A stretch of DNA of 64,000 nucleotides from Acidimicrobiia bacterium (GCA_012959995.1 DUCC01000002.1:62001-126000); one strand, 5' to 3'. Positions 43,616 to 53,198 are shown, numbered from the stretch's first letter. Notes: generated by a model from the letters alone, not told the origin. Numbers and translations are program-made.

Positions 43616-44050
43616 ATCGAGATATTTGACCAACCTTTTTCGGCGCTCAACACCACCACGCTTTACGCCTTGCTGCGCCTACGTTTTGAAGTATTTGTGC
43701 TCGAACAGCAGTCATTTTATTTAGACACCGACGGTCGAGACCTCGAACCAGAAACCCGCCACCTTTGGATTGAGGACCAAAACCAAATAGTGGCTTACCT
43801 ACGCTTGCTGGCCGACGGCCCAGACGGGCACTGCATTGGGCGGGTAGTGACCGCCCCCCAAGCACGGGGCAAAGGCTTAGGTGCGCTGTTGGTTAACCAC
43901 GTAGCGTCTACCACCAGCGGGCCGCTGACCCTCAATGCTCAAGCCTATTTAGCGGATTGGTACCTTTCTTTAGGGTACGAAGCCACCGGCGAGGTCTTCG
44001 ACGAAGAAGATGGAATACCTCATTTACCGATGGCTTTAAAGCGCCTTTAA
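43616..44050 (+). CDS. ElaA-type GNAT acetyltransferase with no normal start codon
   Basis: The translation IEIFDQPFSALNTTTLYALL followed by RLRFEVFVLEQQ matches the whole N-terminus of the ElaA family (LYxLLxLRxxVFVvEQ), then DTDGRDLEPETRHLWI, IGRVVTAPQARGKGLGALL and LSLGYEATGEVFDEEDGIPHLPM. A stop lies at 43604-43606 in frame, and no ATG, GTG or TTG occurs until TTG at 43670, which would delete the first conserved helix. The most 5' non-canonical candidate is ATC at 43616, preceded by a TAACGT -10 six bases away. Either a rare start is used, the TTG is used and the protein is truncated, or the sequence has an error. Substrate unknown. Confidence 0.75.
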   Translation: MEIFDQPFSALNTTTLYALLRLRFEVFVLEQQSFYLDTDGRDLEPETRHLWIEDQNQIVAYLRLLADGPDGHCIGRVVTAPQARGKGLGALLVNHVASTTSGPLTLNAQAYLADWYLSLGYEATGEVFDEEDGIPHLPMALKRL

Positions 44051-44084
44051 TCGTTTAACGGCTGAGGCTGTCACTCCCCCTAGG

Positions 44085-44090
44085 TAAGGT
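44085..44090 (+). promoter_or_regulatory. Candidate -10 element for the uvrD2-like gene
   Basis: TAAGGT ends 6 bases before the ATG at 44097; no Shine-Dalgarno lies between. Confidence 0.4.
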
Positions 44091-44096
44091 GCTTTC

Positions 44097-46388
44097 ATGG
44101 CACCAGACGAGAACACCTTGCATCTTGACGAATCGTCGAACGCCGATGCCCTTTTGGTGGGCCTCAACGAGGAACAACATTTAGCGGTCACCACCGATAC
44201 CACACCACTGGCTATCCACGCTGGGGCCGGCTCCGGCAAAACACGGGTACTCACCCATCGCATTGCTTGGCGATCCGAAACCGGGCGAGAAGACCCTCGC
44301 CGGGTCATGGCCCTCACCTTCACTCGCAAAGCCGCAGCTGAACTACGTCACCGTTTACGCCGGTTGGGGCTACGCGACCAAGTGGCCGCCGGCACCTTCC
44401 ACGCCATTGCCCTCGCTCAACTTCGCAACTGGTGGCAAGACAACGGGCAAAAAGAACCCGAGTTGTTGACCAGAAAAGTTGGTTTTATCGCTCCTTTGCT
44501 GCCTCGTGATCGCCGAACCACCGATGCCCTCGATGTCACCACCGAAATCGAATGGGCCAAAGCACGGCGCATTCGCCCGGAGGCTTATGCCTCGTTGGCC
44601 GAAGAAATGAGCCGCAACGTCCGCATGGCACCAGCCATCATTGCCAGCATTTATCACGAATACGAGGAACTCAAAACAAAACGTTCCATGGTCGATTTTG
44701 ATGACTTGCTCGAAAACTGCGCTAAAGCTATCCGCAGCGACAAGGCATTCGGCAACGCTCAACGTTGGCGTTTCCGCCACTTCTATGTTGATGAGTTTCA
44801 AGACGTGAACCCCTTGCAGATGGCTTTGCTGACCGCATGGTTGGGGGGGAGCAATGACCTGTGCGTGGTGGGCGACCCTGACCAAGCCATCTACGGTTGG
44901 AACGGCGCCGAAGCCGACCATTTGGTGCGCTTTACCACTCACTTCCCCGACGGCCAGGTCATCGATTTGCATCAGAACTACCGCAGCACACCACAAATTT
45001 TACGTACGGCCGCATCCGCCCTGGTGGGGCGCCCCCCGTTGTTAGCTAACCGGCCGAGCGGTTCTACCCCCACAGTTGCTGTTCATGCCGATGACCAGGC
45101 CGAAGCGCGAGCCATTGCCCAATCGGCCCGCGACAGTAAAGGCCCGGCCGGCCGGTGGGCTGACCAAGCGGTACTGGTACGCACCAATGCTCAAGCCGAA
45201 ACCATGGCCACGGCACTCCGGCAAGCACAAATCCCGGTACGTACCCGAGCCGGCAGTGGCCTAATGGACCGGGCAGACATCAAAGGCGCTCTCACCATGG
45301 TGGGGCGCAGCAAGCGGCCACTTAACGAACACCTCGGTGACTTGCGCTCCGGTGACCTGCCGGCCGACCTTAACGATGCCCAAGAAATTGAGAGTGCACG
45401 AGACTCCGAACGAGCAAACGCTTTTGCCGAACTACAGCACCTGGCCCACGAGTATCTGTCGCTTGACCCCGGTGGCACCGGTACCGGTTTCGTTACGTGG
45501 GCGCGTGAACAAGCCCGCACCCATCAGGACGACTCAATTGATGCGGTGGAGATCGCTACCTTCCATGCGGCCAAAGGTTTGGAATGGCCCATTGTGCACG
45601 TGGCGGGGGTGGAACAAGGGTTGGTCCCCATTGGTCATGCTCGAGATACAAAGTCGAGGGCCGAAGAACGCCGCCTGCTTTATGTGGCTTTAAGCCGGGC
45701 CAAAGACCATTTGCATATTTCGTGGGCCGCCGAGCGTCGCTTTGGCGAAAAAATGTCTCGCCGTCAACCCTCTCCATGGTTAGAAGATGTTGAGTTCGCC
45801 ATATTGAACTTAGATCAACCGCTCGAAAAAGCGCAGCAAGCTCAACGAGTAAAACAAGTGCGCCAACAAGTGAGCCGAGAACAAGAAACCGATTCACCGG
45901 TATTGGACGCTTTAAAAACTTGGCGAAATGACTTGGCTCGTGCCAACGACGTTGACCCATGGAAGGTGTTTAATAACGCCACGTTGGAGGCTTTGGTAGC
46001 ACTTTGGCCCACCGAGCAAGAGCAGTTGCTGGCTGTTTCGGGTATTGGCCCGTTCAAAGCCGATCGCCACGGGAAGACTTTACTCGACATTCTGAGCCGC
46101 TTTGAACGTCCAGATATTCCCGAGCCTTCTGCGCCGGTAGCCAAGAAAAAATCTGCTCCGCCCGCCGCACAAACAAACCCTGATCTTGCTTCAGCGTTAA
46201 AAAAATGGCGTATGGATCAAGCGACTGGTAAACCAGCTTTCACCGTATTTACTAATGCTTCACTGGACCAACTGGTGGCTCAGCGGCCAACTACTGAAGA
46301 AGAGCTGTTGGCCATCACCGGGATCGGGCCAGGCAAGGTGGCTCGTTTCGGTGAATCTTTGTTGAGTTTTTTAGCGCAGCAGCCTTAG
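44097..46388 (+). CDS. UvrD2-like superfamily 1 helicase with two HRDC domains
   Basis: A 763-residue 3'-5' DNA helicase of the UvrD/Rep class: Walker A GAGSGKT at 43-49, LTFTRKAAAELRHR, VDEFQDVNPLQ (Walker B), GDPDQAIYGWNGA, HQNYRS and the late motif ATFHAAKGLEWPIVHV. Two HRDC domains follow, residues 599-669 (ALKTWRNDLARAND, ending in SGIGPFKADRHG) and 694-763 (ALKKWRMDQATGKP, ending in TGIGPGKVARFG), joined by a Lys/Pro/Ala linker. Mycobacterial UvrD2 has one HRDC plus a tetracysteine motif; here no CxxC is seen. The tandem HRDC is unusual. Probable role in repair or replication restart. Confidence 0.9.
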   Translation: MAPDENTLHLDESSNADALLVGLNEEQHLAVTTDTTPLAIHAGAGSGKTRVLTHRIAWRSETGREDPRRVMALTFTRKAAAELRHRLRRLGLRDQVAAGTFHAIALAQLRNWWQDNGQKEPELLTRKVGFIAPLLPRDRRTTDALDVTTEIEWAKARRIRPEAYASLAEEMSRNVRMAPAIIASIYHEYEELKTKRSMVDFDDLLENCAKAIRSDKAFGNAQRWRFRHFYVDEFQDVNPLQMALLTAWLGGSNDLCVVGDPDQAIYGWNGAEADHLVRFTTHFPDGQVIDLHQNYRSTPQILRTAASALVGRPPLLANRPSGSTPTVAVHADDQAEARAIAQSARDSKGPAGRWADQAVLVRTNAQAETMATALRQAQIPVRTRAGSGLMDRADIKGALTMVGRSKRPLNEHLGDLRSGDLPADLNDAQEIESARDSERANAFAELQHLAHEYLSLDPGGTGTGFVTWAREQARTHQDDSIDAVEIATFHAAKGLEWPIVHVAGVEQGLVPIGHARDTKSRAEERRLLYVALSRAKDHLHISWAAERRFGEKMSRRQPSPWLEDVEFAILNLDQPLEKAQQAQRVKQVRQQVSREQETDSPVLDALKTWRNDLARANDVDPWKVFNNATLEALVALWPTEQEQLLAVSGIGPFKADRHGKTLLDILSRFERPDIPEPSAPVAKKKSAPPAAQTNPDLASALKKWRMDQATGKPAFTVFTNASLDQLVAQRPTTEEELLAITGIGPGKVARFGESLLSFLAQQP

Positions 46389-46765
46389 CCTTCGAAGGTT
46401 TTTATGGCGCGTTTGGTGGCTACCAAACGCCAAGCAGCTTCCACTATTTCTGCTACCTCTGACCAGTCCAACTCCACGTCGAGGCGCAAACCGACCCATC
46501 CGCTGGGGCCCAGATAAGGCGGTATGAAAAATCTTTCCGGCTCTTGATCTACTAACTCGGCTTGCACCCCGGGTGCTGCTTTAAACCACAAGGTGGGGCG
46601 ACCGTCTTTGGGGTGCTCGTGTAAATTTACAAAAGCGGTGCGTGAGGTCACCCCAAAGGTTGGCATGCCGTGGTTGATGCGTTCATCAACTTCCGGCAGA
46701 GCTAAACAAATTTTCCGCAGGGCCACCAAGTAACGATCTTCGGGAAATCGGCTGGGGTGCCCCAC
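46385..46765 (-). CDS. MmcQ/YjbR family protein
   Basis: A 126-residue protein of the YjbR family with the CyaY-like/double-wing fold thought to bind DNA. Typical segments are RKICLALPEVDERINHGMPTFGV, WFKAAPGVQAELV and the WVGLRLD motif. Its 3' end overlaps the convergent helicase by 4 bases, and the start GTG is 4 bases after the xthA stop. Function unknown. Confidence 0.85.
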   Translation of the reverse strand: MGHPSRFPEDRYLVALRKICLALPEVDERINHGMPTFGVTSRTAFVNLHEHPKDGRPTLWFKAAPGVQAELVDQEPERFFIPPYLGPSGWVGLRLDVELDWSEVAEIVEAAWRLVATKRAIKTFEG

Positions 46766-46768
46766 CGG

Positions 46769-47551
46769 TCAACCCACCAAGAAATCTGCGACCACCGGAG
46801 CATGGTCTGAAGGTTTTTCGCCTTTGCGTTCGTTACGGTCCACCACCACGAAATCCGTTTTTGTGGCCAGAGCGTCCGAGGCCAAAACTAAATCGATACG
46901 CATTCCATGTTTTTTGTAAAAGGCTCCGCCTCGATAATCCCACCACGAGAACAACCCGGGTTGATCATACTTTTGTCGGAAAACGTCAACGAGGCCAAGG
47001 TCGATCAGTCTCTCTATGGCTTGACGTTCTGGCGGGGTGACATGAGTGAGCCCTTCGAGGGCGGCGGCGCTCCAAATATCTCGGTCGTCGGGGGCCACGT
47101 TGAAATCCCCCACGATGGCGATGGGGTCGGTTTCTGGGTTGGTGTTGGCCACGAGGTCATCATGTAGACGAGTAAGCCAATCCAGTTTGTAGTGGTAGTG
47201 GTCGTGGCCCACTTCTCGGCCGTTGGGCACGTAACAGGTCGCTACCCGCACTCCCCCGCAGGTGGCCCACAAGATACGGGCATCGGGGTCGGGGTCGGAG
47301 CGGCCGTCGAGGAACCCGGATCGCACGTCATCAAGTCCAACTTTGGAGATAATAGCTACCCCATTCCACCGGCCTTCCCCGTTATGAGCAGACTCATAGC
47401 CGAGGGCGGTGAAGGCTTCATGAGGAAACGCTTCTTCGGTCATTTTGGTTTCTTGGATGCACAGCACGTCGGGTTGCACGGCTTGAATCCATGCTTCTAC
47501 TCGCCCCAGTCGGGCTTTTAACGAGTTGACGTTCCAGGTGACGATACGCAT
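46769..47551 (-). CDS. xthA: Exonuclease III (AP endonuclease)
   Basis: XthA incises abasic sites and degrades 3' ends in base excision repair. The 260-residue protein shows IVTWNVNSLKARL (Asn), CIQETKM (metal Glu), YVPNGREVGHD, VGDFNVAPDDRDI (active Asp/Asn) and KPSDHAPVVADF (catalytic Asp-His). TAAGTT lies 6 bases before the ATG without Shine-Dalgarno, another leaderless start. MmcQ follows. Confidence 0.95.
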   Translation of the reverse strand: MRIVTWNVNSLKARLGRVEAWIQAVQPDVLCIQETKMTEEAFPHEAFTALGYESAHNGEGRWNGVAIISKVGLDDVRSGFLDGRSDPDPDARILWATCGGVRVATCYVPNGREVGHDHYHYKLDWLTRLHDDLVANTNPETDPIAIVGDFNVAPDDRDIWSAAALEGLTHVTPPERQAIERLIDLGLVDVFRQKYDQPGLFSWWDYRGGAFYKKHGMRIDLVLASDALATKTDFVVVDRNERKGEKPSDHAPVVADFLVG

Positions 47552-47557
47552 GGAAAA

Positions 47558-47563
47558 AACTTA
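47558..47563 (-). promoter_or_regulatory. Candidate -10 element for xthA
   Basis: Minus-strand TAAGTT is followed by TTTTCC and then the xthA ATG (6-base spacing). Confidence 0.4.
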
Positions 47564-47624
47564 GCACGGCCGACAAAGAGCGGCACGACCCACTTCTCTG
47601 CTCATTTTTTTCATGAGAAACCTT

Positions 47625-47663
47625 CAATTCCGAACCTGGGGTCAGACCCCAGGTTCGGAATTG
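47625..47663. repeat. 39-base perfect palindrome covering the end of the HAD gene
   Basis: Arms of 19 bases (CAATTCCGAACCTGGGGTC and its reverse complement) flank a single central A at 47644. The last codons of the HAD gene (SNSEPGV) and its stop lie in the right-hand arm and centre. The core GGGGTCAGACCCC resembles palindromes often seen as REP-like or transposon-associated elements; no transposase gene is near. In RNA it would form a very stable hairpin and may end the HAD transcript. Confidence 0.7.
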
Positions 47664-48283
47664 GAGAGATCGAAACCGACCACGGCGGCTAGTTCTGCTA
47701 AGGCTTGGGCAGGGTCGGTGACCTTTATGGTGGTCATGCCCATGGCTCGAGCGGGCTTGAGGTTGACCCCCAAGTCATCGAGAAATACGCACTCTTCGGG
47801 AAGAACCCCCAGACCTTGGCAAGCCATTTCGTAAAACCCTGATTCCGGCTTGCGCACACCAACCACACTAGATTCCACCACCAAATCAAAAAGTGCGAGA
47901 ACTTCAGCTTGTTCTCCCCCGTGATGGGTTTTTGACATAGACACGGTGTTGTTGGTCAACAAAGCCAGTGGCAAACGGGTTTTGATTATGCGTAAAGCTG
48001 CCACCATTTCTGGCCGCAACTCGCCTTGTAAACACCCCAACACTCGGCGGGCGCTAATCTCAATACCCAAAGCCAACGCTTCAGCTTCGAAGAGTTCACA
48101 AAATCCTGCCTCGTCCAACTCGTTGCGTTCCATCAAGGCCCAAGCGTTGCCGTCGGGGTTTTGCGTGTTGATAAAACGCACCGTGTCCGGCGGTAGCCCG
48201 GCCTCGTTTTCGTAAAGAGCGAAGGCGTCAAAAGGGCTGGTCAAGATCACCCCGCCGAAGTCAAATAACACTGCTTTTATCAT
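47642..48283 (-). CDS. HAD-superfamily hydrolase (epoxide-hydrolase-N/YihX type)
   Basis: A 213-residue HAD phosphatase-like protein starting MIKAVLFDFGGVIL (nucleophile Asp in DFGGV), with LALLTNN (motif II), K in VGVRKPESGFYEMA (motif III) and the acidic ECVFLDDLGVNLKPA (motif IV), so it should be active on a small phosphorylated substrate. Seventeen extra N-terminal residues are possible but unlikely. Minus-strand TAGCAT lies 8 bases before the ATG. It is divergent from the ettA gene. Confidence 0.88.
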   Translation of the reverse strand: MIKAVLFDFGGVILTSPFDAFALYENEAGLPPDTVRFINTQNPDGNAWALMERNELDEAGFCELFEAEALALGIEISARRVLGCLQGELRPEMVAALRIIKTRLPLALLTNNTVSMSKTHHGGEQAEVLALFDLVVESSVVGVRKPESGFYEMACQGLGVLPEECVFLDDLGVNLKPARAMGMTTIKVTDPAQALAELAAVVGFDLSNSEPGV

Positions 48284-48324
48284 GAACCGAAATGCTAGAC
48301 CATCAGCCGGTAGCCTCAGCGGTC

Positions 48325-50025
48325 GTGAGCGCACAATTTATTTACACCATGCAAAAAGTCAGTCGGTACTACCCGCCGGACAGAGACGTACTCAAAGACA
48401 TCACCTTGGCTTTCTATCCCGGAGCCAAAATTGGTGTGCTGGGGTCAAACGGTTCCGGCAAATCGTCTTTGCTAAAAATCATGGCTGGGCTTGACGATGG
48501 GTTCACCGGCGAAGCTCGTTTAACCGATGGTTTCACGGTGGGACTTCTTGAACAAGAACCCCATCTTGACGAAAGTAAAGACGTCATGGGCAACGTCATG
48601 GATGGGGTGGGTGAGGTCGCCACCTTGCTTTCTCGTTACGACGAAGTGTTGGCCGCTTGGGCCGACCCCGAAGCCGACTACGAAAAACTCGGCGAAGACC
48701 AAGCAGCGTTGGAACGCAAAATCGAAGCCGCCGGCGCCTGGGACCTTCAGCGCACCATTGAGATCGCTATGGATGCCCTTCGCCTTCCGCCGGGAGATGC
48801 TTCCGTGGAGCACCTCTCCGGTGGTGAACGCCGACGGGTGGCTTTATGTCGTTTACTGCTCTCTCGCCCCGACCTGTTGCTACTAGATGAGCCCACCAAC
48901 CATTTAGACGCCGAGTCGGTGGCTTGGCTTGAGCGCACTTTGCGTGACTACACCGGCACCGTCATGGCTATCACCCATGATCGCTACTTCCTCGACAACG
49001 TAGCTAGCTGGATTTTAGAGATGGACCACGGACGAGGCTTGCCTTTTGAAGGCAATTACTCCGGTTGGCTTGAGCAAAAAACCGATCGTTTGGTGGCCGA
49101 AGAAAAAACTGATTCCTCCCGACGCCGTACCTTAGAACGCGAACTGGAGTGGGTCCGTATGGCTCCCAAGGCTCGTCAAGCAAAGGGGAAAGCCCGCTTA
49201 GCGGCTTACGACCGATTAGTTGTTGAAGCCGCCGAAGCCGATCAACGCGACAATGCTTTACAGATCACCATCCCGGCCAACCAGCGTTTAGGCGACCAGG
49301 TCATAGAGGTGACCAATTTGTCTAAAGGGTTCGGCGATCATTTGCTTATCGATGACCTGTCGTTTACCTTGCCGCCGGCAGGCATCGTGGGGGTTATCGG
49401 CGGTAATGGTGCCGGAAAAACCACCTTGTTTCGCATGCTTACCGCAGCCAGCAACGGTGACGCCGACCCGGCGGCCAACCCCGACAGTGGCGAAATTCAA
49501 GTCGGCACTACCGTAGAAATGGGTTACGTCGACCAGTCGCGAGAATCCTTGGACCCCGAACGCACCGTGTATCAAGAAATCACCGATGATCATGATTTTA
49601 TTCAGGTGGGAAAACGCGAGATGAACGGTCGGGCCTACGTGGCTTCGTTTAACTTCAAAGGGTCTGATCAGCAGAAAAAAGTCGGGAATCTTTCTGGCGG
49701 GGAACGCAACCGAGTGCACTTGGCCAAAGTGCTCAAAAGCGGGGCCAACCTGTTGCTGCTTGACGAGCCCACCAACGATTTAGATGTAGATACTTTGCGA
49801 GCCTTAGAAAGCGGCTTGGAGTCGTACCCGGGTTGTGCAGTCATCATTAGCCATGATCGCTGGTTTTTGGATCGAGTGGCCACCCACGTGTTGGCTTTTG
49901 AAGGCAACTCGCAGGTGCGGTGGTTTGAAGGAAACTTCAGCGAATACGAAGCAGCACGCAAGAAAGAACTCGGGAGTGAAGCCACCCCTACCCGCATGAA
50001 ATACAAACCCCTTTCTCGAGGTTGA
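48325..50025 (+). CDS. ettA: ABC-F ATPase EttA (translational throttle)
   Basis: A 566-residue duplicated ATPase without membrane domain. From the GTG at 48325 it reads MSAQFIYTMQKVSRYYPPDR, like other EttA proteins; an ATG 33 bases upstream is an alternative. Walker A motifs are GSNGSGKSS and GGNGAGKTT, ABC signatures HLSGGERRRV and NLSGGERNRV, and each LLLDEPTNHLD/NDLD has the Walker B Glu. The ABC-F linker is Arg/Lys rich (RMAPKARQAKGKARL). EttA gates the first peptide bond according to ATP/ADP ratio. It is cotranscribed with the small membrane gene that overlaps its stop. Confidence 0.92.
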   Translation: MSAQFIYTMQKVSRYYPPDRDVLKDITLAFYPGAKIGVLGSNGSGKSSLLKIMAGLDDGFTGEARLTDGFTVGLLEQEPHLDESKDVMGNVMDGVGEVATLLSRYDEVLAAWADPEADYEKLGEDQAALERKIEAAGAWDLQRTIEIAMDALRLPPGDASVEHLSGGERRRVALCRLLLSRPDLLLLDEPTNHLDAESVAWLERTLRDYTGTVMAITHDRYFLDNVASWILEMDHGRGLPFEGNYSGWLEQKTDRLVAEEKTDSSRRRTLERELEWVRMAPKARQAKGKARLAAYDRLVVEAAEADQRDNALQITIPANQRLGDQVIEVTNLSKGFGDHLLIDDLSFTLPPAGIVGVIGGNGAGKTTLFRMLTAASNGDADPAANPDSGEIQVGTTVEMGYVDQSRESLDPERTVYQEITDDHDFIQVGKREMNGRAYVASFNFKGSDQQKKVGNLSGGERNRVHLAKVLKSGANLLLLDEPTNDLDVDTLRALESGLESYPGCAVIISHDRWFLDRVATHVLAFEGNSQVRWFEGNFSEYEAARKKELGSEATPTRMKYKPLSRG

Positions 50026-50375
50026 TGGTGGCTGCCGTTGACGCTCGTACCCGCATTTTGGCTCCTCAGGTCATTCGAGGTGTTGCCCTTTTGCTTTGCG
50101 TGACTGGTATTGCTGGCATGATCGTCACCTCAATTGCTGACGATATTCCAGCGGCTCTTTCGTTTGGATTGCTGGGCGCTACCGGTGCGTTGGCGCTGCT
50201 TTTAGTAGGCGCTTTAGTACCGGCCATAGAGTCAGCAGCGTCTTTGAATGAGGCGTTAGCAGCCGAGGTCGAAGCGCAGGTTGAACGTTTACTGGCTGCG
50301 GGAGTTGATGAAACGCCGGTACGAGATTTAGTGCGTGATGCCGTGGATTTAGGTCGCCAGTCAGCTGGCGATTAG
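50025..50375 (+). CDS. Small membrane protein after EttA
   Basis: A 116-residue protein, ATG overlapping the ettA stop (TGATG). Two transmembrane helices (about 18-36 and 44-66) are followed by an acidic, amphipathic C-terminal helix ([23 protein letters not shown]). No family recognised. The end overlaps the convergent cysC by 15 bases. A role beside EttA is not known. Confidence 0.65.
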   Translation: MVAAVDARTRILAPQVIRGVALLLCVTGIAGMIVTSIADDIPAALSFGLLGATGALALLLVGALVPAIESAASLNEALAAEVEAQVERLLAAGVDETPVRDLVRDAVDLGRQSAGD

Positions 50376-50957
50376 CGCCAATATCTGAGTAGCGGCGGCC
50401 ACCGGGGCACCATCGGCCGGGGTTAACACCAGGTCAGGGTTTTCCGGGGCTTCGTAGGGGGCATCAATACCGGTAAATCCGGTGAGTTCGCCGGCCCGCA
50501 CTTTGGCGTAAAGACCTTTGGGGTCTCGCTGTTCGCATACTTCGAGCGGGGTGTCAACGAATACTTCAAAAAACGGCACGCCGGCCGCTTGGTGAAGTTC
50601 TCGAGCCTGTTGGCGTCCTGCTCGAAATGGGCTGATTACCGGCACCAGCGCGACCAAGCCAGCGTCGCCCATGAGGCGGGCTACTTCAGCAACTCGCCGC
50701 ACGTTCTCGGTACGATCTTGATCAGAAAATCCGAGATCTCCGTTTAGCCCGTGGCGCAGGTTGTCGCCGTCCAGCAAATAAGCGGGCTTCCCGGCCGCTA
50801 TTAGCAGCCGCTCGCAGGCCACAGCGATCGAAGATTTTCCTGACCCTGAGAGGCCGGTAAACCATACAGTGGCGCCCGCTATCCCTAAAGCGCTTTTGCG
50901 TTCGTCTCGGCCAAAGCTGCCTGCGTGCCAGACCACCCCGGGGCTGTGTTGGCCCAC
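50361..50957 (-). CDS. cysC: Adenylylsulfate kinase
   Basis: CysC makes PAPS from APS and ATP. The 198-residue protein has P-loop [11 protein letters not shown] (about 35-45), [15 protein letters not shown], and [27 protein letters not shown], matching the family. The start is GTG, one base after the cysN stop, so it is translated as the last gene of cysDNC. Confidence 0.95.
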   Translation of the reverse strand: MGQHSPGVVWHAGSFGRDERKSALGIAGATVWFTGLSGSGKSSIAVACERLLIAAGKPAYLLDGDNLRHGLNGDLGFSDQDRTENVRRVAEVARLMGDAGLVALVPVISPFRAGRQQARELHQAAGVPFFEVFVDTPLEVCEQRDPKGLYAKVRAGELTGFTGIDAPYEAPENPDLVLTPADGAPVAAATQILALIAS

Positions 50958-50958
50958 T

Positions 50959-52215
50959 TTAAGCTCCGCTCCCGACGATCATGCCAGCGGCCACCGTGGC
51001 GTTGCTGGCTTCGTCGATCAACACGAAAGAACCGGTGTTGCGGTTGCGTCGGTATTCGTCAAAGAACAGAGGCTGGGTGCTGCGGAGGGTTACGCGGCCT
51101 ATTTCGTTAAGACCTAACGATTCTGGAGACATCTGCCGATGCAAAGTGTTTACATCTAGCTGGTATTGCAGGTCGGTGACCATGACCCGAGCGGTGCGGG
51201 TGGTGTGTTTTATGGCCAATTTCATGCGGGGGGTCAAAGGCTTGGTGTCGGACATCCAGCACACCATGGCTTGCAGGTCTTGCCCGGCATGGGGTTGGTT
51301 GTTGGGGCGGCAAATCATATCGCCCCGTGAAATGTCAATATTGTCGGTTAAGCGCAAGGTGACCGACATGGGTCCGAATGCTTCATCAATCGGGCCATCG
51401 AAAGTATCTATGGAGGCCACCGTGGAGGTAAACCCGCTGGGTAGCGCCATCACCTCGTCACCGGGTTTGAATACGCCACCGGCCACCGTGCCGGCATACC
51501 CCCGGTAATCGTGGTGTTCGTTGGTTTGGGGGCGAATCACGTATTGCACAGGGAACCGAGCATCAATGTGGTTGCGGTCGCTAGAAATATGTACTTGTTC
51601 AAGGTGGTGCAGCAACGGCGACCCTTGGTACCAAGGCATATTTTCTGACCGGTCCACCACGTTGTCGCCGTGTAGGGCCGACATGGGGATGAAGGTCAGG
51701 TCGGCAACGTCTAGTTTCATAGCGAAGTTACGGAACTCTTCTTTTACTGTTTCGAAGGCTTTTTCGTCGTAATCCACTAAATCCATTTTGTTTATACAGA
51801 CCACCAAGTGAGGAATACGCAGCAGCGACGCTAAAAAAGCGTGGCGTCGCGATTGTTCTACTACTCCGTGGCGGGCGTCAATGAGTACCAAGGCCAGGTC
51901 GGCGGTGGAGGCTCCGGTGATCATGTTGCGGGTGTACTGGGTGTGCCCTGGAGTGTCGGCAATTATGAACTTGCGTTTCGGGGTGGCGAAATAACGGTAC
52001 GCCACGTCGATAGTGATGCCTTGTTCGCGTTCGGCACGCAAACCGTCGGTCAATAAAGCCAAATTGACTTGTTCGTTGCCCATCTGCTTAGAGGTAGCTT
52101 CTATGGCTTCCATTTGGTCTTGGAAGATGGATTTTGTGTCGTAAAGCAATCGCCCGATCAGGGTGGACTTGCCGTCATCGACACTTCCTGCGGTGGCGAA
52201 GCGGAGAAACTCCAT
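50959..52215 (-). CDS. cysN: Sulfate adenylyltransferase subunit 1 (GTPase)
   Basis: CysN is the GTPase subunit that drives APS formation by CysD. The 418-residue protein has G motifs [15 protein letters not shown] (G1), [11 protein letters not shown] (G2), IADTPGH (G3) and CINKMDL (G4), then two beta-barrel domains as in elongation factors. Its ATG shares one base with the cysD stop (TAATG). It is a stand-alone CysN, with the kinase encoded separately as cysC rather than fused. Confidence 0.95.
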   Translation of the reverse strand: MEFLRFATAGSVDDGKSTLIGRLLYDTKSIFQDQMEAIEATSKQMGNEQVNLALLTDGLRAEREQGITIDVAYRYFATPKRKFIIADTPGHTQYTRNMITGASTADLALVLIDARHGVVEQSRRHAFLASLLRIPHLVVCINKMDLVDYDEKAFETVKEEFRNFAMKLDVADLTFIPMSALHGDNVVDRSENMPWYQGSPLLHHLEQVHISSDRNHIDARFPVQYVIRPQTNEHHDYRGYAGTVAGGVFKPGDEVMALPSGFTSTVASIDTFDGPIDEAFGPMSVTLRLTDNIDISRGDMICRPNNQPHAGQDLQAMVCWMSDTKPLTPRMKLAIKHTTRTARVMVTDLQYQLDVNTLHRQMSPESLGLNEIGRVTLRSTQPLFFDEYRRNRNTGSFVLIDEASNATVAAGMIVGSGA

Positions 52216-53129
52216 TAGAAGTAGCCCTCCTTTTTGCGGTCTTCCATAGCCGCTTCAGAAACTCGATCGTCGGCTCGGGTGGCTCCCCGTTCGGTTATGC
52301 GAGTAGTGGAAACTTCTTCAATAATTTCTTCTATGGTTTGTGCTTCAGATTCCACTGCTCCGGTGCAACTCATGTCGCCGACGGTGCGGTAGCGCACCAT
52401 GCGGGTCTCTACTTCTTCTTGGTCGCTGCGAGTCACATAGGGCGACTCCGACAGCCACATGTTGTCGCGAGAAAACACAGGGCGTTGGTGAGCAAAATAC
52501 ACACTGGGTATCTCGATGTTTTCTCGCTGGATGTACTGCCAAATATCGAGTTCTGTCCAGTTAGATATAGGGAACACTCGAATGTGTTCGCCTTGATTTA
52601 AGCAACCGTTGTAAAGGTTCCAAAGTTCTGGCCGCTGATTTTTTGGGTCCCATTGGCCGAAGTCGTCACGAAACGAGTACACCCTTTCTTTAGCTCGGGC
52701 TTTTTCTTCGTCGCGGCGGGCACCACCGAACAAAGCATCAAAACGATGTTCCTCAATGGCGTCAAGCAAGGTGGTGGTTTGTAGTCGGTTGCGGCTGGCT
52801 CGTGGGCCGGTTTCTTCGGTGACCCGACCATCATCTATGGCTTGTTGCACCGAGGCCACCACGAGGCGAGCGCCGGTTTCTTCTATCCGACGGTCCCGGT
52901 AGTCCAAAACCTCGGGGAAGTTATGCCCGGTATCTACATGCATCATGGGGAAAGGCAGGCGCGCCGGCCAGAAAGCCTTCTGCGCCAGGTGCAGCATGAC
53001 GATGGAATCTTTCCCGCCAGAAAAAAGCAAGCAGGGTCGTTCGAACTCTGCCGCTACTTCTCGAAAGATGTGGACTGACTCTGCCTCAAGTTGATCAAGA
53101 TGGCTGAGTTCGTATGTGGTGATGGTCAT
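52215..53129 (-). CDS. cysD: Sulfate adenylyltransferase subunit 2
   Basis: CysD adenylates sulfate with ATP. The 304-residue protein contains the PP-loop LLFSGGKDSIVMLHLA (residues 35-50), MHVDTGHNFPEVL and the family segment GGARRDEEKARAKERVYSFRD, then FPISNWTELDIWQYI. It heads the cysDNC operon. The 69 bases shared with divergent cysQ must hold both promoters. Confidence 0.96.
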   Translation of the reverse strand: MTITTYELSHLDQLEAESVHIFREVAAEFERPCLLFSGGKDSIVMLHLAQKAFWPARLPFPMMHVDTGHNFPEVLDYRDRRIEETGARLVVASVQQAIDDGRVTEETGPRASRNRLQTTTLLDAIEEHRFDALFGGARRDEEKARAKERVYSFRDDFGQWDPKNQRPELWNLYNGCLNQGEHIRVFPISNWTELDIWQYIQRENIEIPSVYFAHQRPVFSRDNMWLSESPYVTRSDQEEVETRMVRYRTVGDMSCTGAVESEAQTIEEIIEEVSTTRITERGATRADDRVSEAAMEDRKKEGYF

Positions 53130-53198
53130 AAAGTTAGTTTTCTCTAAATTGCCGGCGCTCTTCCACAGGTTAGGCCATTTTATCTGCCATGATCACCC

